The notes: generated by a model not told the origin, from the letters alone. Numbered from the stretch's first letter, positions 9,689 through 19,005 are shown. The stretch: 64,000 nucleotides of DNA from Bacteroidota bacterium (GCA_018266055.1 JAFDYT010000006.1:1-64000); one strand, 5' to 3'. Numbers and translations are program-made.

Positions 9689-10126
9689 TTACTTATTAAC
9701 TCTTTCGCAGTGATTTTTTAGCCCCTCCGTCTCCATAGTGAGATATCGGCTTGTCAAATCTCTTGTTAGCCGAAACACCAACGGTGTCAATAGCCCCTGA
9801 TATTGGATTGATAGTTGAACTACTGTTCCCTCGGGGTTTGGAGTTAATACGTGACCTGCAACTATTTTCAGCCCGGGCGATTTCTTTTCCCACACCAGAG
9901 TATTGTTTCTTTCCAATTCAGTAATCGTCCACACCGCAGGCATTAGTTTTGGTTGATGAATCTTAAGCCTTGCCCCTACACAAATTGGGCTGTTGTCTAA
10001 AATAGAAATACTTGTTATTGATTTAGTCCACATATGCCATCTCTGTACCTGAAGGAGCTCATCAAATACTTTTTCTATTGGAGCATTGATGGTTGTGCTT
10101 TTTGATATTCTTTTAGTTTCGGACAT
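9689..10126 (-). CDS. SRPBCC-family protein (polyketide cyclase/START-like fold)
   Basis: The 145-residue product opens with the pattern usual for SRPBCC proteins: a strand of the STTINAPIEKVFDELLQ type followed by W-x-M-W. It continues with alternating strands (VGARLKIHQP, WTITELERNNTLVWEKKSP, GTVVQLSIQYQG) and ends in a long helix. The fold makes a hydrophobic ligand cavity; the ligand cannot be told from sequence. There is no signal peptide, so it is cytoplasmic, unlike most of its operon neighbours. It is the last gene of the caspase operon, 31 nt after the 226-residue exported protein. Confidence 0.75.
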   Translation of the reverse strand: MSETKRISKSTTINAPIEKVFDELLQVQRWHMWTKSITSISILDNSPICVGARLKIHQPKLMPAVWTITELERNNTLVWEKKSPGLKIVAGHVLTPNPEGTVVQLSIQYQGLLTPLVFRLTRDLTSRYLTMETEGLKNHCERVNK

Positions 10127-10157
10127 AGTTTCAATTTGAATTTATTTATGTTTTGAA

Positions 10158-10838
10158 TTAGCGAATCGGACAACCCATCAGGTTTTTATCAACCACATCG
10201 GCGGCTAATTTACCATCGCCCACTCTATCATCCGACATGTAAAGGTAATTCTGAGTCAATAGCAAAGAGTAAAGAGTACAATGCTTATGATCGTCCGAAG
10301 GATTGTACGCCCAGATGTATCCTTTTTTGAATGGACGGCTATCGCCTCTTCGCTGCCATTGGTCGTGGATAAATCCAATTTTATGAATTTTCATTTGATC
10401 TCCATTCGGTATTGCCAATACCATTATTGCCTCTTCACTAGCATTTCGAAATGCAAAAAAACGAGAGTCAGGAATGAGCTGTCCTATTTTTTTATCAAGT
10501 GCTATAGCAAGCGCCTGAAATGCTTTATCAAATTCTACCTTAGTAGCCGCAGACATCGGTTGAAATCGATACCAGCGTTCTCTTTCACGAGTAGATACTG
10601 CTCGCAGTATCCACTGCTCCGCTTGCTCACTAACTATATAGGGATTCCTTTCAACGTTTACCGACTGCTTTGCGCCGGAACTTAAATTCAGAACATCATT
10701 GGTGGCATCTTTAATGTCTTCCAATTTCTGTTTCAATGTAGGGCTCATCTCTTCATCCTGTGCTCGAACTGTTTGAAATCCTATCAAACACGAAATCATA
10801 CCGCCGGCTAATAAAGCGTTGTAAATTGACATAGTCAT
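10158..10838 (-). CDS. Exported protein of unknown function, 226 aa
   Basis: No family was recognised. The N-terminus has a signal peptide (MTMSIYNALLAGGMISCLIG, cleavage near VRAQ). The mature part is mixed alpha/beta with a WILRAVSTRERERWYRFQP helix, a YIWAYNPSDDH segment and two C-terminal Cys-containing strands (HKHCTLYSL and LMGCPIR) that might form a disulfide. The start could also be the second ATG two codons later. The gene is 11 nt downstream of the 340-residue paralogue and 31 nt upstream of the SRPBCC gene, and so belongs to the caspase operon. Confidence 0.65.
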   Translation of the reverse strand: MTMSIYNALLAGGMISCLIGFQTVRAQDEEMSPTLKQKLEDIKDATNDVLNLSSGAKQSVNVERNPYIVSEQAEQWILRAVSTRERERWYRFQPMSAATKVEFDKAFQALAIALDKKIGQLIPDSRFFAFRNASEEAIMVLAIPNGDQMKIHKIGFIHDQWQRRGDSRPFKKGYIWAYNPSDDHKHCTLYSLLLTQNYLYMSDDRVGDGKLAADVVDKNLMGCPIR

Positions 10839-10849
10839 CTTATTAAATT

Positions 10850-11872
10850 CTATTTTTTCTTTTTCGAATTTTTATTTAACGCCGCTTCAATGAAAGAGGC
10901 TCCTACCGGAGATCGCTCTTCCCATTTCAGGTAGGAATCTCCATAGGTCGAATTACCGAGATAATCCTGACGAACACCACCTTTTGAACACGTGTATGTA
11001 CCTTCTCTTTCTGAAAAGAAAATCAAGGTTTGATTAAACCATCTGAATAAGATTTTCTCGTAGGAGACCTTTTCATCCCTGTACATAACCCATCCGCCTT
11101 CTGCCGGAAGGGCAACTAGCTTTACTACTTTTGTGTTCGGTGGTTCCTGTGAAAGAAATATTTTTTCGAGCTGCTTCTCTGTTTCGCCGGAGCCGATCTT
11201 TGCGCCTTTCAAGTCCCACTCTTTTGGCAAGCCACGCTCTTCCATCGCGCTTTTGCGGCTGCTATCCTTTACAAGCTTATCGGCTTCTACTTGTTCGGTT
11301 TGCAAAGATGAAATTGCTGCAACTTTATACTGCAACTGAAATGTACCAGAGCACTCCTTATCTTCACCGTAGCGCGGATATCCGGTAGAGGGGTCGATAG
11401 TCCAGCGCGACAGGGTTATTTTGATTGTGTACTGTTTACCCTCCTCAAATGCTGGCACCCTTCCGTAGTACGCACTCTGATCAAACAGCTTACCGAATTG
11501 TGTAGAAAAAACGCCCAAATCAAATTGAGGAAGCATTGACAATTGTAATGTTGCTTGCTTTGGTTCCGGGCAGACATCAAAATTCAAAAACTTATTTGTC
11601 AATTCTTCTTCATCCAGTTTAAAATATCGCTTCGGAATTTCACCCATCACAGTAGTTCCGTCTTCAGCGATAGCTTCCATTTTAAACATCATTACCGATC
11701 GGGGATTACTACTGGTTTGACTATTCTCTGTATCAAAAAACTCTTTCACAGTGGAAGATAATTCAACGCGGCCATAGATATATTCGCCCATTTTGAAGGT
11801 TGCTTTACCTACCGCGCTTTTGTTTCCAAAAGGTTTGCTTGCAAACGCAAATGATACTTGATTAGAACTCAT
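10850..11872 (-). CDS. Unknown-family protein, paralogue of next gene upstream, no signal peptide
   Basis: The 340-residue product matches the 352-residue neighbour over nearly its full length. Shared landmarks include IYGRVEL/IYARVEV, FFDTENS/FFGTDNS, RGLPKEWDLK/RGLPKEWNLK, AKIGSGE, IFLSQEP, PAEGGWV, KILFRWFNQTL and GGVRQDY. Unlike the neighbour, it starts directly with MSSNQVSFAFASKPFG and has no hydrophobic leader, so it is predicted to be cytoplasmic. It ends in a KNSKKKK tail. The pair is a tandem duplication in which one copy differs in location. The family function is unknown; the beta-rich N-terminal half and a C-terminal domain with conserved Trp, Arg and Gly suggest a binding protein. 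Confidence 0.7.
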   Translation of the reverse strand: MSSNQVSFAFASKPFGNKSAVGKATFKMGEYIYGRVELSSTVKEFFDTENSQTSSNPRSVMMFKMEAIAEDGTTVMGEIPKRYFKLDEEELTNKFLNFDVCPEPKQATLQLSMLPQFDLGVFSTQFGKLFDQSAYYGRVPAFEEGKQYTIKITLSRWTIDPSTGYPRYGEDKECSGTFQLQYKVAAISSLQTEQVEADKLVKDSSRKSAMEERGLPKEWDLKGAKIGSGETEKQLEKIFLSQEPPNTKVVKLVALPAEGGWVMYRDEKVSYEKILFRWFNQTLIFFSEREGTYTCSKGGVRQDYLGNSTYGDSYLKWEERSPVGASFIEAALNKNSKKKK

Positions 11873-11892
11873 ATTTATTTATTAGCATTTAT

Positions 11893-12951
11893 TTAGTTAG
11901 CGTTTGATTTAATAGCTTGTTCCATAAACTTAGAGGCTACTTCAAATTTCTCTTCCCACTTCAGGTACGATTTTCCGTAGCTGTCGCCAGTATAATCCTG
12001 GCGAACTCCGCCTCGGGCACAGTAGTATTTGCCATCCCTCTTGTAAAAAAATACAAGTGTCTGATTAAACCAACGGAAGAGAATCTTACGGTAAACAGAT
12101 TTTTCATCTGTGTAAACTACCCAACCTCCTTCGGCTGGCACGGCTATTACTTTGATTATTTGCGTTTGGTTTGGCTCTTGCGACAAGAATATTTTTTTCA
12201 GTTCTTCTTCCGATTCACCAGAGCCAATTTTTGCACTTTTCAAATTCCATTCCTTTGGTAGCCCCCTGTCTTCGGTTTCCTTTCGCTTAGAGTTAGTTAC
12301 CACCATCTCCTTCGCGTCTTTTCCATCTTTCATGATCTTTTGCAAATCTGAAGCATGGTATTCCATTGTGAATTCGCCAGAACAACTGGAATACGTTCCC
12401 ATCCAATAGCTATTAGAAGGATCCAGCTTCCAACGCGATAAGGACACTTTCACTTTATAATTCGAACCTTCCTTATAAGCAGGAGCTCTGCCGTAAAATG
12501 AACTCTGATCGAAGACAGAATAGAAGGGAACAGCGATTCCAGAAGTAAAGGGTACTATGGAAGCTATTACGGTGGATGCTTTCGACGGTTCGGGATATAT
12601 ATCAAAGTTCATCAGCTTCCCATTCAATTCAGAGGCAGAAGGTTTAAGGTAATTTTTATAAATCCCACCAAGCTCATTATCCTGGTCATCAGTAACAATC
12701 ACATCGAGTATGAGATAGTCTTTGGGGTACTGATTTCGACCATCGCTATTGTCTGTGCCAAAAAAATCTTTGATTGTGCCAGGAACCTCCACGCGAGCAT
12801 AGATATGCTCGTTGGTTTTGAATTTTTGTTTGATCGGGCCACCTCTTTCATTTGAAAAGCTAATCTTTTCTTGTGCTGTTGCTGGATGAGAAATAACTAG
12901 CAACACAAGAGCAAAGATCCCGTGAGCTATACTAATGCATTTAGATTTCAT
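11893..12951 (-). CDS. Exported unknown-family protein, paralogue of next gene downstream
   Basis: The 352-residue product has a clear signal peptide (MKSKCISIAHGIFALVLLVI, cleavage near ATAQ). The mature part aligns with the 340-residue protein encoded just downstream, most strongly in the last 130 residues (RGLPKEWNLK, KIGSGESEEEL, IFLSQEP, PAEGGWVVY, ILFRWFNQTLVFFYKR, GGVRQDY). I do not recognise a named domain. The gene sits 46 nt after the caspase-like gene and 20 nt before its paralogue. The conserved block with FRWFNQ and GGVRQDY is the region most likely to hold the binding or active site. Confidence 0.7.
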   Translation of the reverse strand: MKSKCISIAHGIFALVLLVISHPATAQEKISFSNERGGPIKQKFKTNEHIYARVEVPGTIKDFFGTDNSDGRNQYPKDYLILDVIVTDDQDNELGGIYKNYLKPSASELNGKLMNFDIYPEPSKASTVIASIVPFTSGIAVPFYSVFDQSSFYGRAPAYKEGSNYKVKVSLSRWKLDPSNSYWMGTYSSCSGEFTMEYHASDLQKIMKDGKDAKEMVVTNSKRKETEDRGLPKEWNLKSAKIGSGESEEELKKIFLSQEPNQTQIIKVIAVPAEGGWVVYTDEKSVYRKILFRWFNQTLVFFYKRDGKYYCARGGVRQDYTGDSYGKSYLKWEEKFEVASKFMEQAIKSNAN

Positions 12952-12997
12952 TATAATAGTTTATGTTTTTAAATCGTTTGGATCCGCCTACTTGCCA

Positions 12998-14182
12998 TTA
13001 TCGTTTCCCAACGAAAATAAAATCGCTGAGAGGTTCATCTTCACCAAATGAACCGAAACGTGGAAGCTGTTTCAGTTTTTCGAGATTGGTTTGTAATTCG
13101 CCCAGCGTAAGGAGATGGTCTTCGCCGCCGAGACTATTTAAGGACTCGATTAGTTTGCCAGCAAACGGCGAATGCTTGCCAGGCACTCCGTCTGACACAT
13201 ATTCTTTTCCTCCCGAGGTTAAGTACTTTCTCGTCTTATGACCCCACTTGCGCACCAACATCTGGTTGATAGAAACTTCTGCTTCGCTCGCTCCGCGACT
13301 GGCTATTATCGGATCAAGTGTACCGCCAAAGCAGACGTCCATGGTCAATAAAATATGCCGACAGGGTATGTTATTGATCACCCCTCTCAATCGGTTGTGC
13401 GAAAGGTAAGTGCTCTTCGACAAGTCCTTGCTCTGAGAATTTTTAGCTACTACATATCCTTCGCCAAAACTTTCGTCGTAGTGCCCGTGACCGGCAAAGA
13501 AAACGAAGAGTTGATCCTGAACACCAAACTTTCGTTCGTTGTACTCTCTTAGTTTTTCCCAAATCTTTTCTGTGGTAGGGTCTTCTACCAGCTCAACTAT
13601 GAATCCATATTTTTCTTTCAACACACGAGCAATCTCATGGGCATCATCGATTGGGTTTACTAGGTCATCCCAGTTATCATATCGGTTCGTGGCAAACAGT
13701 AGCGCATAGTCCTTTCGGTCTAACGCTATCATCATTTCTTCAGCTCCTTTCCCTGCTGTAATCAATCGCTTTTCTGATACTATGAATCCCTGTTCGGTAG
13801 TTACTTCCAGCAAAAGAAAAGAACCACCATCAGGCAATGTGAGCGTCATGGCTACCGAATATTGCTTTTGATCTTTGTTGGTATCGAAGCGCTTTGTGGC
13901 GATGATCGATCCGTCATTGCTTTTTCCAATACTAAGTTTTATTTCCTTCAATGGCTGGCGTGCATCCACTTCAGCTTTTACATCTATTTTGTTTTTAGCA
14001 CTGGTCGTAAACTCCATTCTGGGCACAATCCACGTGATTGTTGGTAAAGGACCACTGTCTGACGCAGGCGACTGCTGGTGAAGAGATATTTCGTTGCTTC
14101 TCGCTGAAAGGTTTTGTGCTAAACTACTCTCAGCACTTATTAATATCCCTGCGCACAAAATCAAAAATTGCTCTATTCTCAT
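12998..14182 (-). CDS. Exported caspase-like cysteine peptidase (C14 family)
   Basis: The 394-residue protein has a signal peptide (MRIEQFLILCAGILISAESS, cleavage near LAQ) and a beta-rich domain at about 45-140. A caspase/metacaspase-fold domain spans about 158-310. The first caspase strand is YALLFATNRYDNW, followed by the PIDDAHEIARVLKEKYGF helix. The catalytic His is probably H232 in FFAGHGHYDE, and the Cys is C284 in LTMDVCFGG. Both members of the His-Cys dyad are present, so activity is expected. A C14 peptidase with a signal peptide would act in the periplasm or outside the cell. It follows the FN3 adhesin by only 3 nt, so the two are almost certainly co-translated. Substrates are unknown; maturation of operon products or a defence or death role are both possible. 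Confidence 0.88.
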   Translation of the reverse strand: MRIEQFLILCAGILISAESSLAQNLSARSNEISLHQQSPASDSGPLPTITWIVPRMEFTTSAKNKIDVKAEVDARQPLKEIKLSIGKSNDGSIIATKRFDTNKDQKQYSVAMTLTLPDGGSFLLLEVTTEQGFIVSEKRLITAGKGAEEMMIALDRKDYALLFATNRYDNWDDLVNPIDDAHEIARVLKEKYGFIVELVEDPTTEKIWEKLREYNERKFGVQDQLFVFFAGHGHYDESFGEGYVVAKNSQSKDLSKSTYLSHNRLRGVINNIPCRHILLTMDVCFGGTLDPIIASRGASEAEVSINQMLVRKWGHKTRKYLTSGGKEYVSDGVPGKHSPFAGKLIESLNSLGGEDHLLTLGELQTNLEKLKQLPRFGSFGEDEPLSDFIFVGKR

Positions 14183-14185
14183 AAA

Positions 14186-17100
14186 CTATTGCTTTAAGAT
14201 CTTTCCGTTTTTAACAGTCGTGTTGTTGCCGGAATTTTCTACCAATTTGAAAATGTAAAGTCCGGCTGGTGCTGTTATCCCTTCCAAAGTATTTCCATTC
14301 CATGTGATCGTATTTAACCCAAGCTCTGTTTCCGCTTTGTTTGTTACGACTGCTATTTCTCTACCACTTAAGTCATAGACAAAAAGCGTAGCCTCAGGTT
14401 TTTCGGCAGCAGAATAATCAAACGCAATTGTCACTTTATCATGAAATGGGTTTGGAAATGGAGTTGCCATTATTACTTTCTCTGTTTCTATGCGTTGTTG
14501 TTTCTCAAAATAGATTGAAAGTTTAGTTGATCGGTTCACCGTGAGCTCACTAATCTTGGCCATATCGATCAATACATTTTGCGATTTGTCGTGAAGAATG
14601 AGTTGACCTCCAGCGGCTGCAACTTTCTCCTTACTCCAAGAGATGACAATCGGATCATCCGCATCACTTTCTACATTGAAGTTCCAAACATGGTGGTCTC
14701 TGGCGGGAACGATATTTCGGGACAAAGTGAATTCAGAATTAGGCACTGGCTCGCTCAACTGTAAATAGCTCAACACAGCTGGCAGAGAAACCTGGTCATA
14801 CTCATCTTTTCCATCCGATGCCAAAGACGACATGCCAATGCCTGACAAATTACTTTCTACTTGCCCTTGGTTTAATTGAATGGGAACTTTCCAGCCATCA
14901 TCGTTTCCGGAAGTCATAATTGAGCCCGAACCAATGCGGCCCGAAGCAACCGGTAGTGACGTGCTAAAGGTTATCTCCGTATCATTTTCTGCGAATACAA
15001 GACCGCCGCCGAATACTTGGAGTTTATCGCTCTCTACAAAAGAAACGGATGACTGCTGGAACACGAATAATTTCCCCACGCCCGCAGGATTGCCGTTGCT
15101 GGCCAATACGCTTTGCCAACTTAGATTGTACGGAAAGGGATTTCCTACTTGATTCCATCCCTTCTTCAGCGTCATTTTAAACGGCGTAGATATGGAGTTA
15201 CCAAAACTGTATCCCTGACCAACCGACAAGTCAACCGCTGTTTTTGAAATAAAGAAATAAGATTCTCCTTGTGCGAAGCTCGACACAGCGAGACCTTCCT
15301 GATAGTCTATTATTTTTCCGTTTTTAAATTGTGAGAACCGCCATTTCTTTTTGTCGTATGTGCCCATTACTTTTTCCATCACGTTGTTGATCTGATTGTT
15401 TTCTAGCGTGTAGGGAAAAGAGATGATCTGATAATTTTTTATTTCGCGGCCGAACGAAAGTAGTGGCACGCTTACATTTGAAACTCCTCTCAAAATTGTG
15501 TGATGGCTGGATTGCTTCGACTGACCCGAAGCATCAGACACCTGAAAATAGTATTCCAAACCGAAGTAATCGAACCATGCGTCACTGATGTTAATGGAAT
15601 ATTTTCCGGATGAGAGTGTCAATGTTTCTGAAGAGAAGTTTTGCTCTGAGTTTTTACGATGAAACAATGTTACGGTCACTGCACCTATGCCTCCGGATGC
15701 GATGGTTGCAAGAACACTCGATTGGCTGGTAACAAGTTTGTCAGGATTGGAGGAATCTTCTGTTAACTGTATGGCAAAATCATTCCCACCGGATGAAGAC
15801 AGTGTATTGCTCACTTTTATAGCCGATGGCTCAGAAAGACCCGCCTGATTTTTAGCTCTGATTCTTAGATAATAAATAGTAGAAGGCAAGAGCCCAACGA
15901 CTATGTCCTCATTGAGAGTAGAGGAAATAACCTTAGGTGCATAATTAGTCAAGAGTGAACTAAAATCTTGTGTGGTTGAAACCTGAAGTTGATACTCCGT
16001 AGCACTAACCGTAGCATCCCACGATACTTTGAGGCTAGTGGCTGTGATATTAGATGTAGCGAAATTTTGTGGCGCCGATGGAAGAGTAATCTGGCTCATG
16101 GCATCTGAGTTGGCCGAAGCTCCTCCGGCATTTATTGCTCGTACTCGAAAAGAGTAAGAAGTACCAGGAGTTAAATTGTTAATTAATAAGCTAGTGCCTG
16201 TAACTGGCAAATTTTGAAAACCTGTGATGAAGGTCGCGAAATTATCTGTTGACAAATCAAGTGAATAAGCGTCTGCACCAACGCTTGAGTTCCAATTGAC
16301 TGTGAATGAAGTGGTCGTAATATTGCTCGCTAGTTGTACCGCAGGAGCATCACTAACTGTTATCTGACTACTAGCTGAATTTTCCGATGAGCCTGAAGCA
16401 TTAAGTGCCCTTATTCTATAATAATAAACTGTGCCTGAAGTAAGGCCCGTTACAGAAGCTGAAGTTCCGCTTATTGAAATATTGGTTCCTGAAATCAAAG
16501 TAGAGAAGTCGCTCATCGTGGAAACATCAACTTGATAGCTTGTGGCACCTGTCGTTGCATTCCAGTTGAGACGCATTCCAGATGTCGAAATATTATCTGC
16601 AGCCGTCAACACCGGCGCTGGCGAAATGGTTATTACTGAACCAGCTGCGCTGCTGACCGAAGTGCCGCTTGCATTTTCTGCTCGCACACGAAATTTATAA
16701 GACGTGCCCGCAGACAAACCAGATACTATTTGCGATGTGGACGTCACCAACAAATTGGTGTAGCTTGAAAGCGTTGTCGCAAAATTATCCGCTGAAACAT
16801 CCAGGCGATACTTCGTCGCACCAGTACTGGCATTCCAATTTGCCGTGAAAGAACTCGTGGTAATAGCTGAAGTGGATAACAAAGAAGGCGCATCGCTAAC
16901 GGTAATCTGATTGCCTGTCGAGTAGCCAGAATTTCCTGACCCATTCACCGCTCTGACCCGAAAGTAATAGGCAGTGCCAGAGGATAAACCAGTCACTGTT
17001 GCGGAAGTTCCGGTTATTGTAATGTTTGATGAAGAGACGAGGCTTGAAAAATTACTCGCTGTTGAAACATCCACTTGATAACCCGAGGCGCCAGTAGTAC

Positions 17101-17842
17101 TATTCCAATTTATGCGCATACCCGAAGAAGAAATGTTATCCACGGAAGCAAGGACCGGTGCAGGCGGAAGTGTTAGCGCGTTTATCGCATTAGAATTCGA
17201 TGAGGTTCCCGTGGCGTTGACTGCCCGTATGCGATACTGATAAGTTGTCCCGGCCGACAGACCTGTTACACTTTGCGAGGTAGTGGAAACAGCCAGGTTA
17301 GAGTACGCTGGGAGAGTCGTTGCAAAGTTATCGGTAGAAACATCCAAACGATAACTCGATGCTCCTGTTACCGATTGCCAATTGGCGGTAAATGAAGTTG
17401 TCGTCATGGCAGACGCCGCTGACGCATTAGGTATAGGGAACAATTGTACTGGTGAAAAATCTAACGATACTGCGTCTGAGTAGTCATTGATAGTTTCATG
17501 AGTTATCGGATTAATGTCAGAACATGAGATCGAGGTATTTGCCGTAAAAATATATTGAGCACCAGGAGTTAAACCAGTTAATGTAATAGATGCCTTATTG
17601 GCTGCTGCTTGCGAAAACGGAGTAGGTGTGAGATTGGAGTAACCACTTATGCTGGTAAGCAACACGCCAACATTGAAGCTTGAATTATCGACCAAGGGGT
17701 TAGCTTGTTTGAAGTTAATCACCACCGAGGTCGACGAAAGAGCCGTTACGGAGGAAATTTGATACGGCCAGTTGATACAATTGTATTGTGCCGCTACGCC
17801 AAATGGGGCGAACATTAGAAAATAAATCAGAATACGTTTCAT
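14186..17842 (-). CDS. T9SS-secreted adhesin with paired FN3 repeats
   Basis: The 1218-residue protein has a signal peptide (MKRILIYFLMFAPFGVAAQY). Residues about 30-130 are a divergent FN3-like domain, followed by six FN3 domains (140-683) arranged as three A-B pairs. A-type domains carry SFTANW, LDVST and DNFAT; B-type carry GMR(I/L)NWN, VDVST and (N/D)FS(S/T)L. Residues 690-1120 are a distinct beta region of the kind found before T9SS tails (GWNQVGNPFPYNLSW). The C-terminal 90 residues (from ATPFPNPFHDKV to VKNGKILKQ) form a Por/type A secretion domain. T9SS would export it and attach it to the surface. It lies 23 nt after the 17866-18603 gene and 3 nt before the caspase-like gene. Confidence 0.9.
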   Translation of the reverse strand: MKRILIYFLMFAPFGVAAQYNCINWPYQISSVTALSSTSVVINFKQANPLVDNSSFNVGVLLTSISGYSNLTPTPFSQAAANKASITLTGLTPGAQYIFTANTSISCSDINPITHETINDYSDAVSLDFSPVQLFPIPNASAASAMTTTSFTANWQSVTGASSYRLDVSTDNFATTLPAYSNLAVSTTSQSVTGLSAGTTYQYRIRAVNATGTSSNSNAINALTLPPAPVLASVDNISSSGMRINWNSTTGASGYQVDVSTASNFSSLVSSSNITITGTSATVTGLSSGTAYYFRVRAVNGSGNSGYSTGNQITVSDAPSLLSTSAITTSSFTANWNASTGATKYRLDVSADNFATTLSSYTNLLVTSTSQIVSGLSAGTSYKFRVRAENASGTSVSSAAGSVITISPAPVLTAADNISTSGMRLNWNATTGATSYQVDVSTMSDFSTLISGTNISISGTSASVTGLTSGTVYYYRIRALNASGSSENSASSQITVSDAPAVQLASNITTTSFTVNWNSSVGADAYSLDLSTDNFATFITGFQNLPVTGTSLLINNLTPGTSYSFRVRAINAGGASANSDAMSQITLPSAPQNFATSNITATSLKVSWDATVSATEYQLQVSTTQDFSSLLTNYAPKVISSTLNEDIVVGLLPSTIYYLRIRAKNQAGLSEPSAIKVSNTLSSSGGNDFAIQLTEDSSNPDKLVTSQSSVLATIASGGIGAVTVTLFHRKNSEQNFSSETLTLSSGKYSINISDAWFDYFGLEYYFQVSDASGQSKQSSHHTILRGVSNVSVPLLSFGREIKNYQIISFPYTLENNQINNVMEKVMGTYDKKKWRFSQFKNGKIIDYQEGLAVSSFAQGESYFFISKTAVDLSVGQGYSFGNSISTPFKMTLKKGWNQVGNPFPYNLSWQSVLASNGNPAGVGKLFVFQQSSVSFVESDKLQVFGGGLVFAENDTEITFSTSLPVASGRIGSGSIMTSGNDDGWKVPIQLNQGQVESNLSGIGMSSLASDGKDEYDQVSLPAVLSYLQLSEPVPNSEFTLSRNIVPARDHHVWNFNVESDADDPIVISWSKEKVAAAGGQLILHDKSQNVLIDMAKISELTVNRSTKLSIYFEKQQRIETEKVIMATPFPNPFHDKVTIAFDYSAAEKPEATLFVYDLSGREIAVVTNKAETELGLNTITWNGNTLEGITAPAGLYIFKLVENSGNNTTVKNGKILKQ

Positions 17843-17865
17843 AGAAACACTTGAAATAAAACTAT

Positions 17866-18603
17866 CTACTTGGGAAGTTTATCAACCGGAAACGAAGGGA
17901 TGTCAGTATTGCTACTAGCCGACGAGCCTGATACGACCATGTAAACGCCGGCCACAAAACCTGCTACCGCCAAGGCCTTTATCGCCAAAGGAGTTTTCCT
18001 TCTCACTCTAAAGAGTGAAGTATTGACAACATCTTCCTTATTTTTGGAATCGCTTATTCGGAAATGATAGTTGTTGCCTGGTCGAACATAACCAGGGATT
18101 TCGAATGCGTGGTGACCGACATTGGCGAGATTAGGAAACGTAACCACCTTTTTATCGCCTCGCATCAAGTCAAAATTGAGAATATTCTGAGGTGTGCCGC
18201 CGCTCCAGGTGAGATTGTAACGGCGGTTTCTCTTCATCACTTTGTATGCGCTGATATTCTCTGTATTAATAAAAGGAACAAATAGTCGTCCCCTTATTTC
18301 AATAGACAGCTTGCCCGATAGCGACGTGCCAGTCTCGTTCTTATAGTCCCAATAGATTTTTTTATCCTTACCAGGCCTTACTTCCAAGCCCACGTCGCCA
18401 GATACTTTTTCCACGCTGTTTAAAAAACCATCGGAAGAAGAGTAAAGACGGACAGAGTAAAAGCGTCCTTCCACCGTGTCCATAAGATCATAGTGTACCA
18501 CCAATCGGCCGCCCGAAAACTCGACATAATTCAATTCTATACTTTGACCCAACGCCGCCCCGCTTAGGGTCAGCATACATCCCACGACGAGCCATCGCAT
18601 CAT
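17866..18603 (-). CDS. Exported Ig/FN3-like protein with C-terminal membrane segment
   Basis: The open frame extends to 18783, but the first residues there are not protein-like. The tandem ATGs at 18603/18600 begin a good signal peptide (MMRWLVVGCMLTLSGAALGQ), giving about 245 residues. Another ATG at 18636 is possible. A -7 element TAATTTTG at 18645-18652 would start transcription near 18636-18641, which favours the 18603 start. The mature protein has two beta-sandwich-like regions (FSGGRLVVHYDL onward, and RRYNLTWSGGTPQNI onward) and one hydrophobic helix near the C-terminus (PLAIKALAVAGFVAGVYMVV) followed by a short Ser-rich tail. It is the first gene of the adhesin-caspase operon. The function is unknown; an inner-membrane-anchored periplasmic partner is one possibility. 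Confidence 0.68.
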   Translation of the reverse strand: MMRWLVVGCMLTLSGAALGQSIELNYVEFSGGRLVVHYDLMDTVEGRFYSVRLYSSSDGFLNSVEKVSGDVGLEVRPGKDKKIYWDYKNETGTSLSGKLSIEIRGRLFVPFINTENISAYKVMKRNRRYNLTWSGGTPQNILNFDLMRGDKKVVTFPNLANVGHHAFEIPGYVRPGNNYHFRISDSKNKEDVVNTSLFRVRRKTPLAIKALAVAGFVAGVYMVVSGSSASSNTDIPSFPVDKLPK

Positions 18604-19005
18604 TCCGAGGGGAAAATTCACATTAAATAAGTCCATACAAGGGGCAAAATTAGCCCGCCTGTAAGCCAGCGGTGAGTAAAATCGTCTCTTAACATCAGAC
18701 TTTTGTTGCGTCAGAGAGGTTAAAGACGGCAGTAGTTGAGCAGCCCTACACGCTATTTCATACGCATTGTAGGGGCATGCCATTTTCGGACAATTTCGTC
18801 AGTAAATTGAATTCATTTTAGAGCTGACTTTTAAACGCCTTCAGACTTAAGAAACGAGTTTCGTAGCGAAGTTCGTCAGGCGTAATTTGTAAGTCATTGC
18901 CAGCCTGCGGGCAACAAAATTACCCACTATGTGCAACAAAAGTGCCCGAGTTAAAATCACAACATCATGTAGTTTGCGCGACAATTTTATCTCTTAGTTG
19001 CGCAA
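18604..19005. other. Divergent intergenic region
   Basis: About 400 bases separate the adhesin-caspase operon (minus) from the PAS kinase gene (plus). Two minus-strand TAATTTTG elements are visible, at 18645-18652 and 18915-18922. The second has TTG triplets 11-14 nt upstream, shorter than usual spacing. No clear plus-strand TAnnTTTG was found before 19006. No small gene was convincing. Confidence 0.45.
18645..18652 (-). promoter_or_regulatory. -7 promoter element TAATTTTG for adhesin-caspase operon
   Basis: On the minus strand the sequence is TAATTTTG, a perfect match to the Bacteroidota -7 consensus TAnnTTTG. Transcription would begin 4-8 nt downstream, leaving about 33-38 nt of leader before the 18603 start. 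A clear -33 TTG at the usual distance is not visible, so this is a candidate only. Confidence 0.4.
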
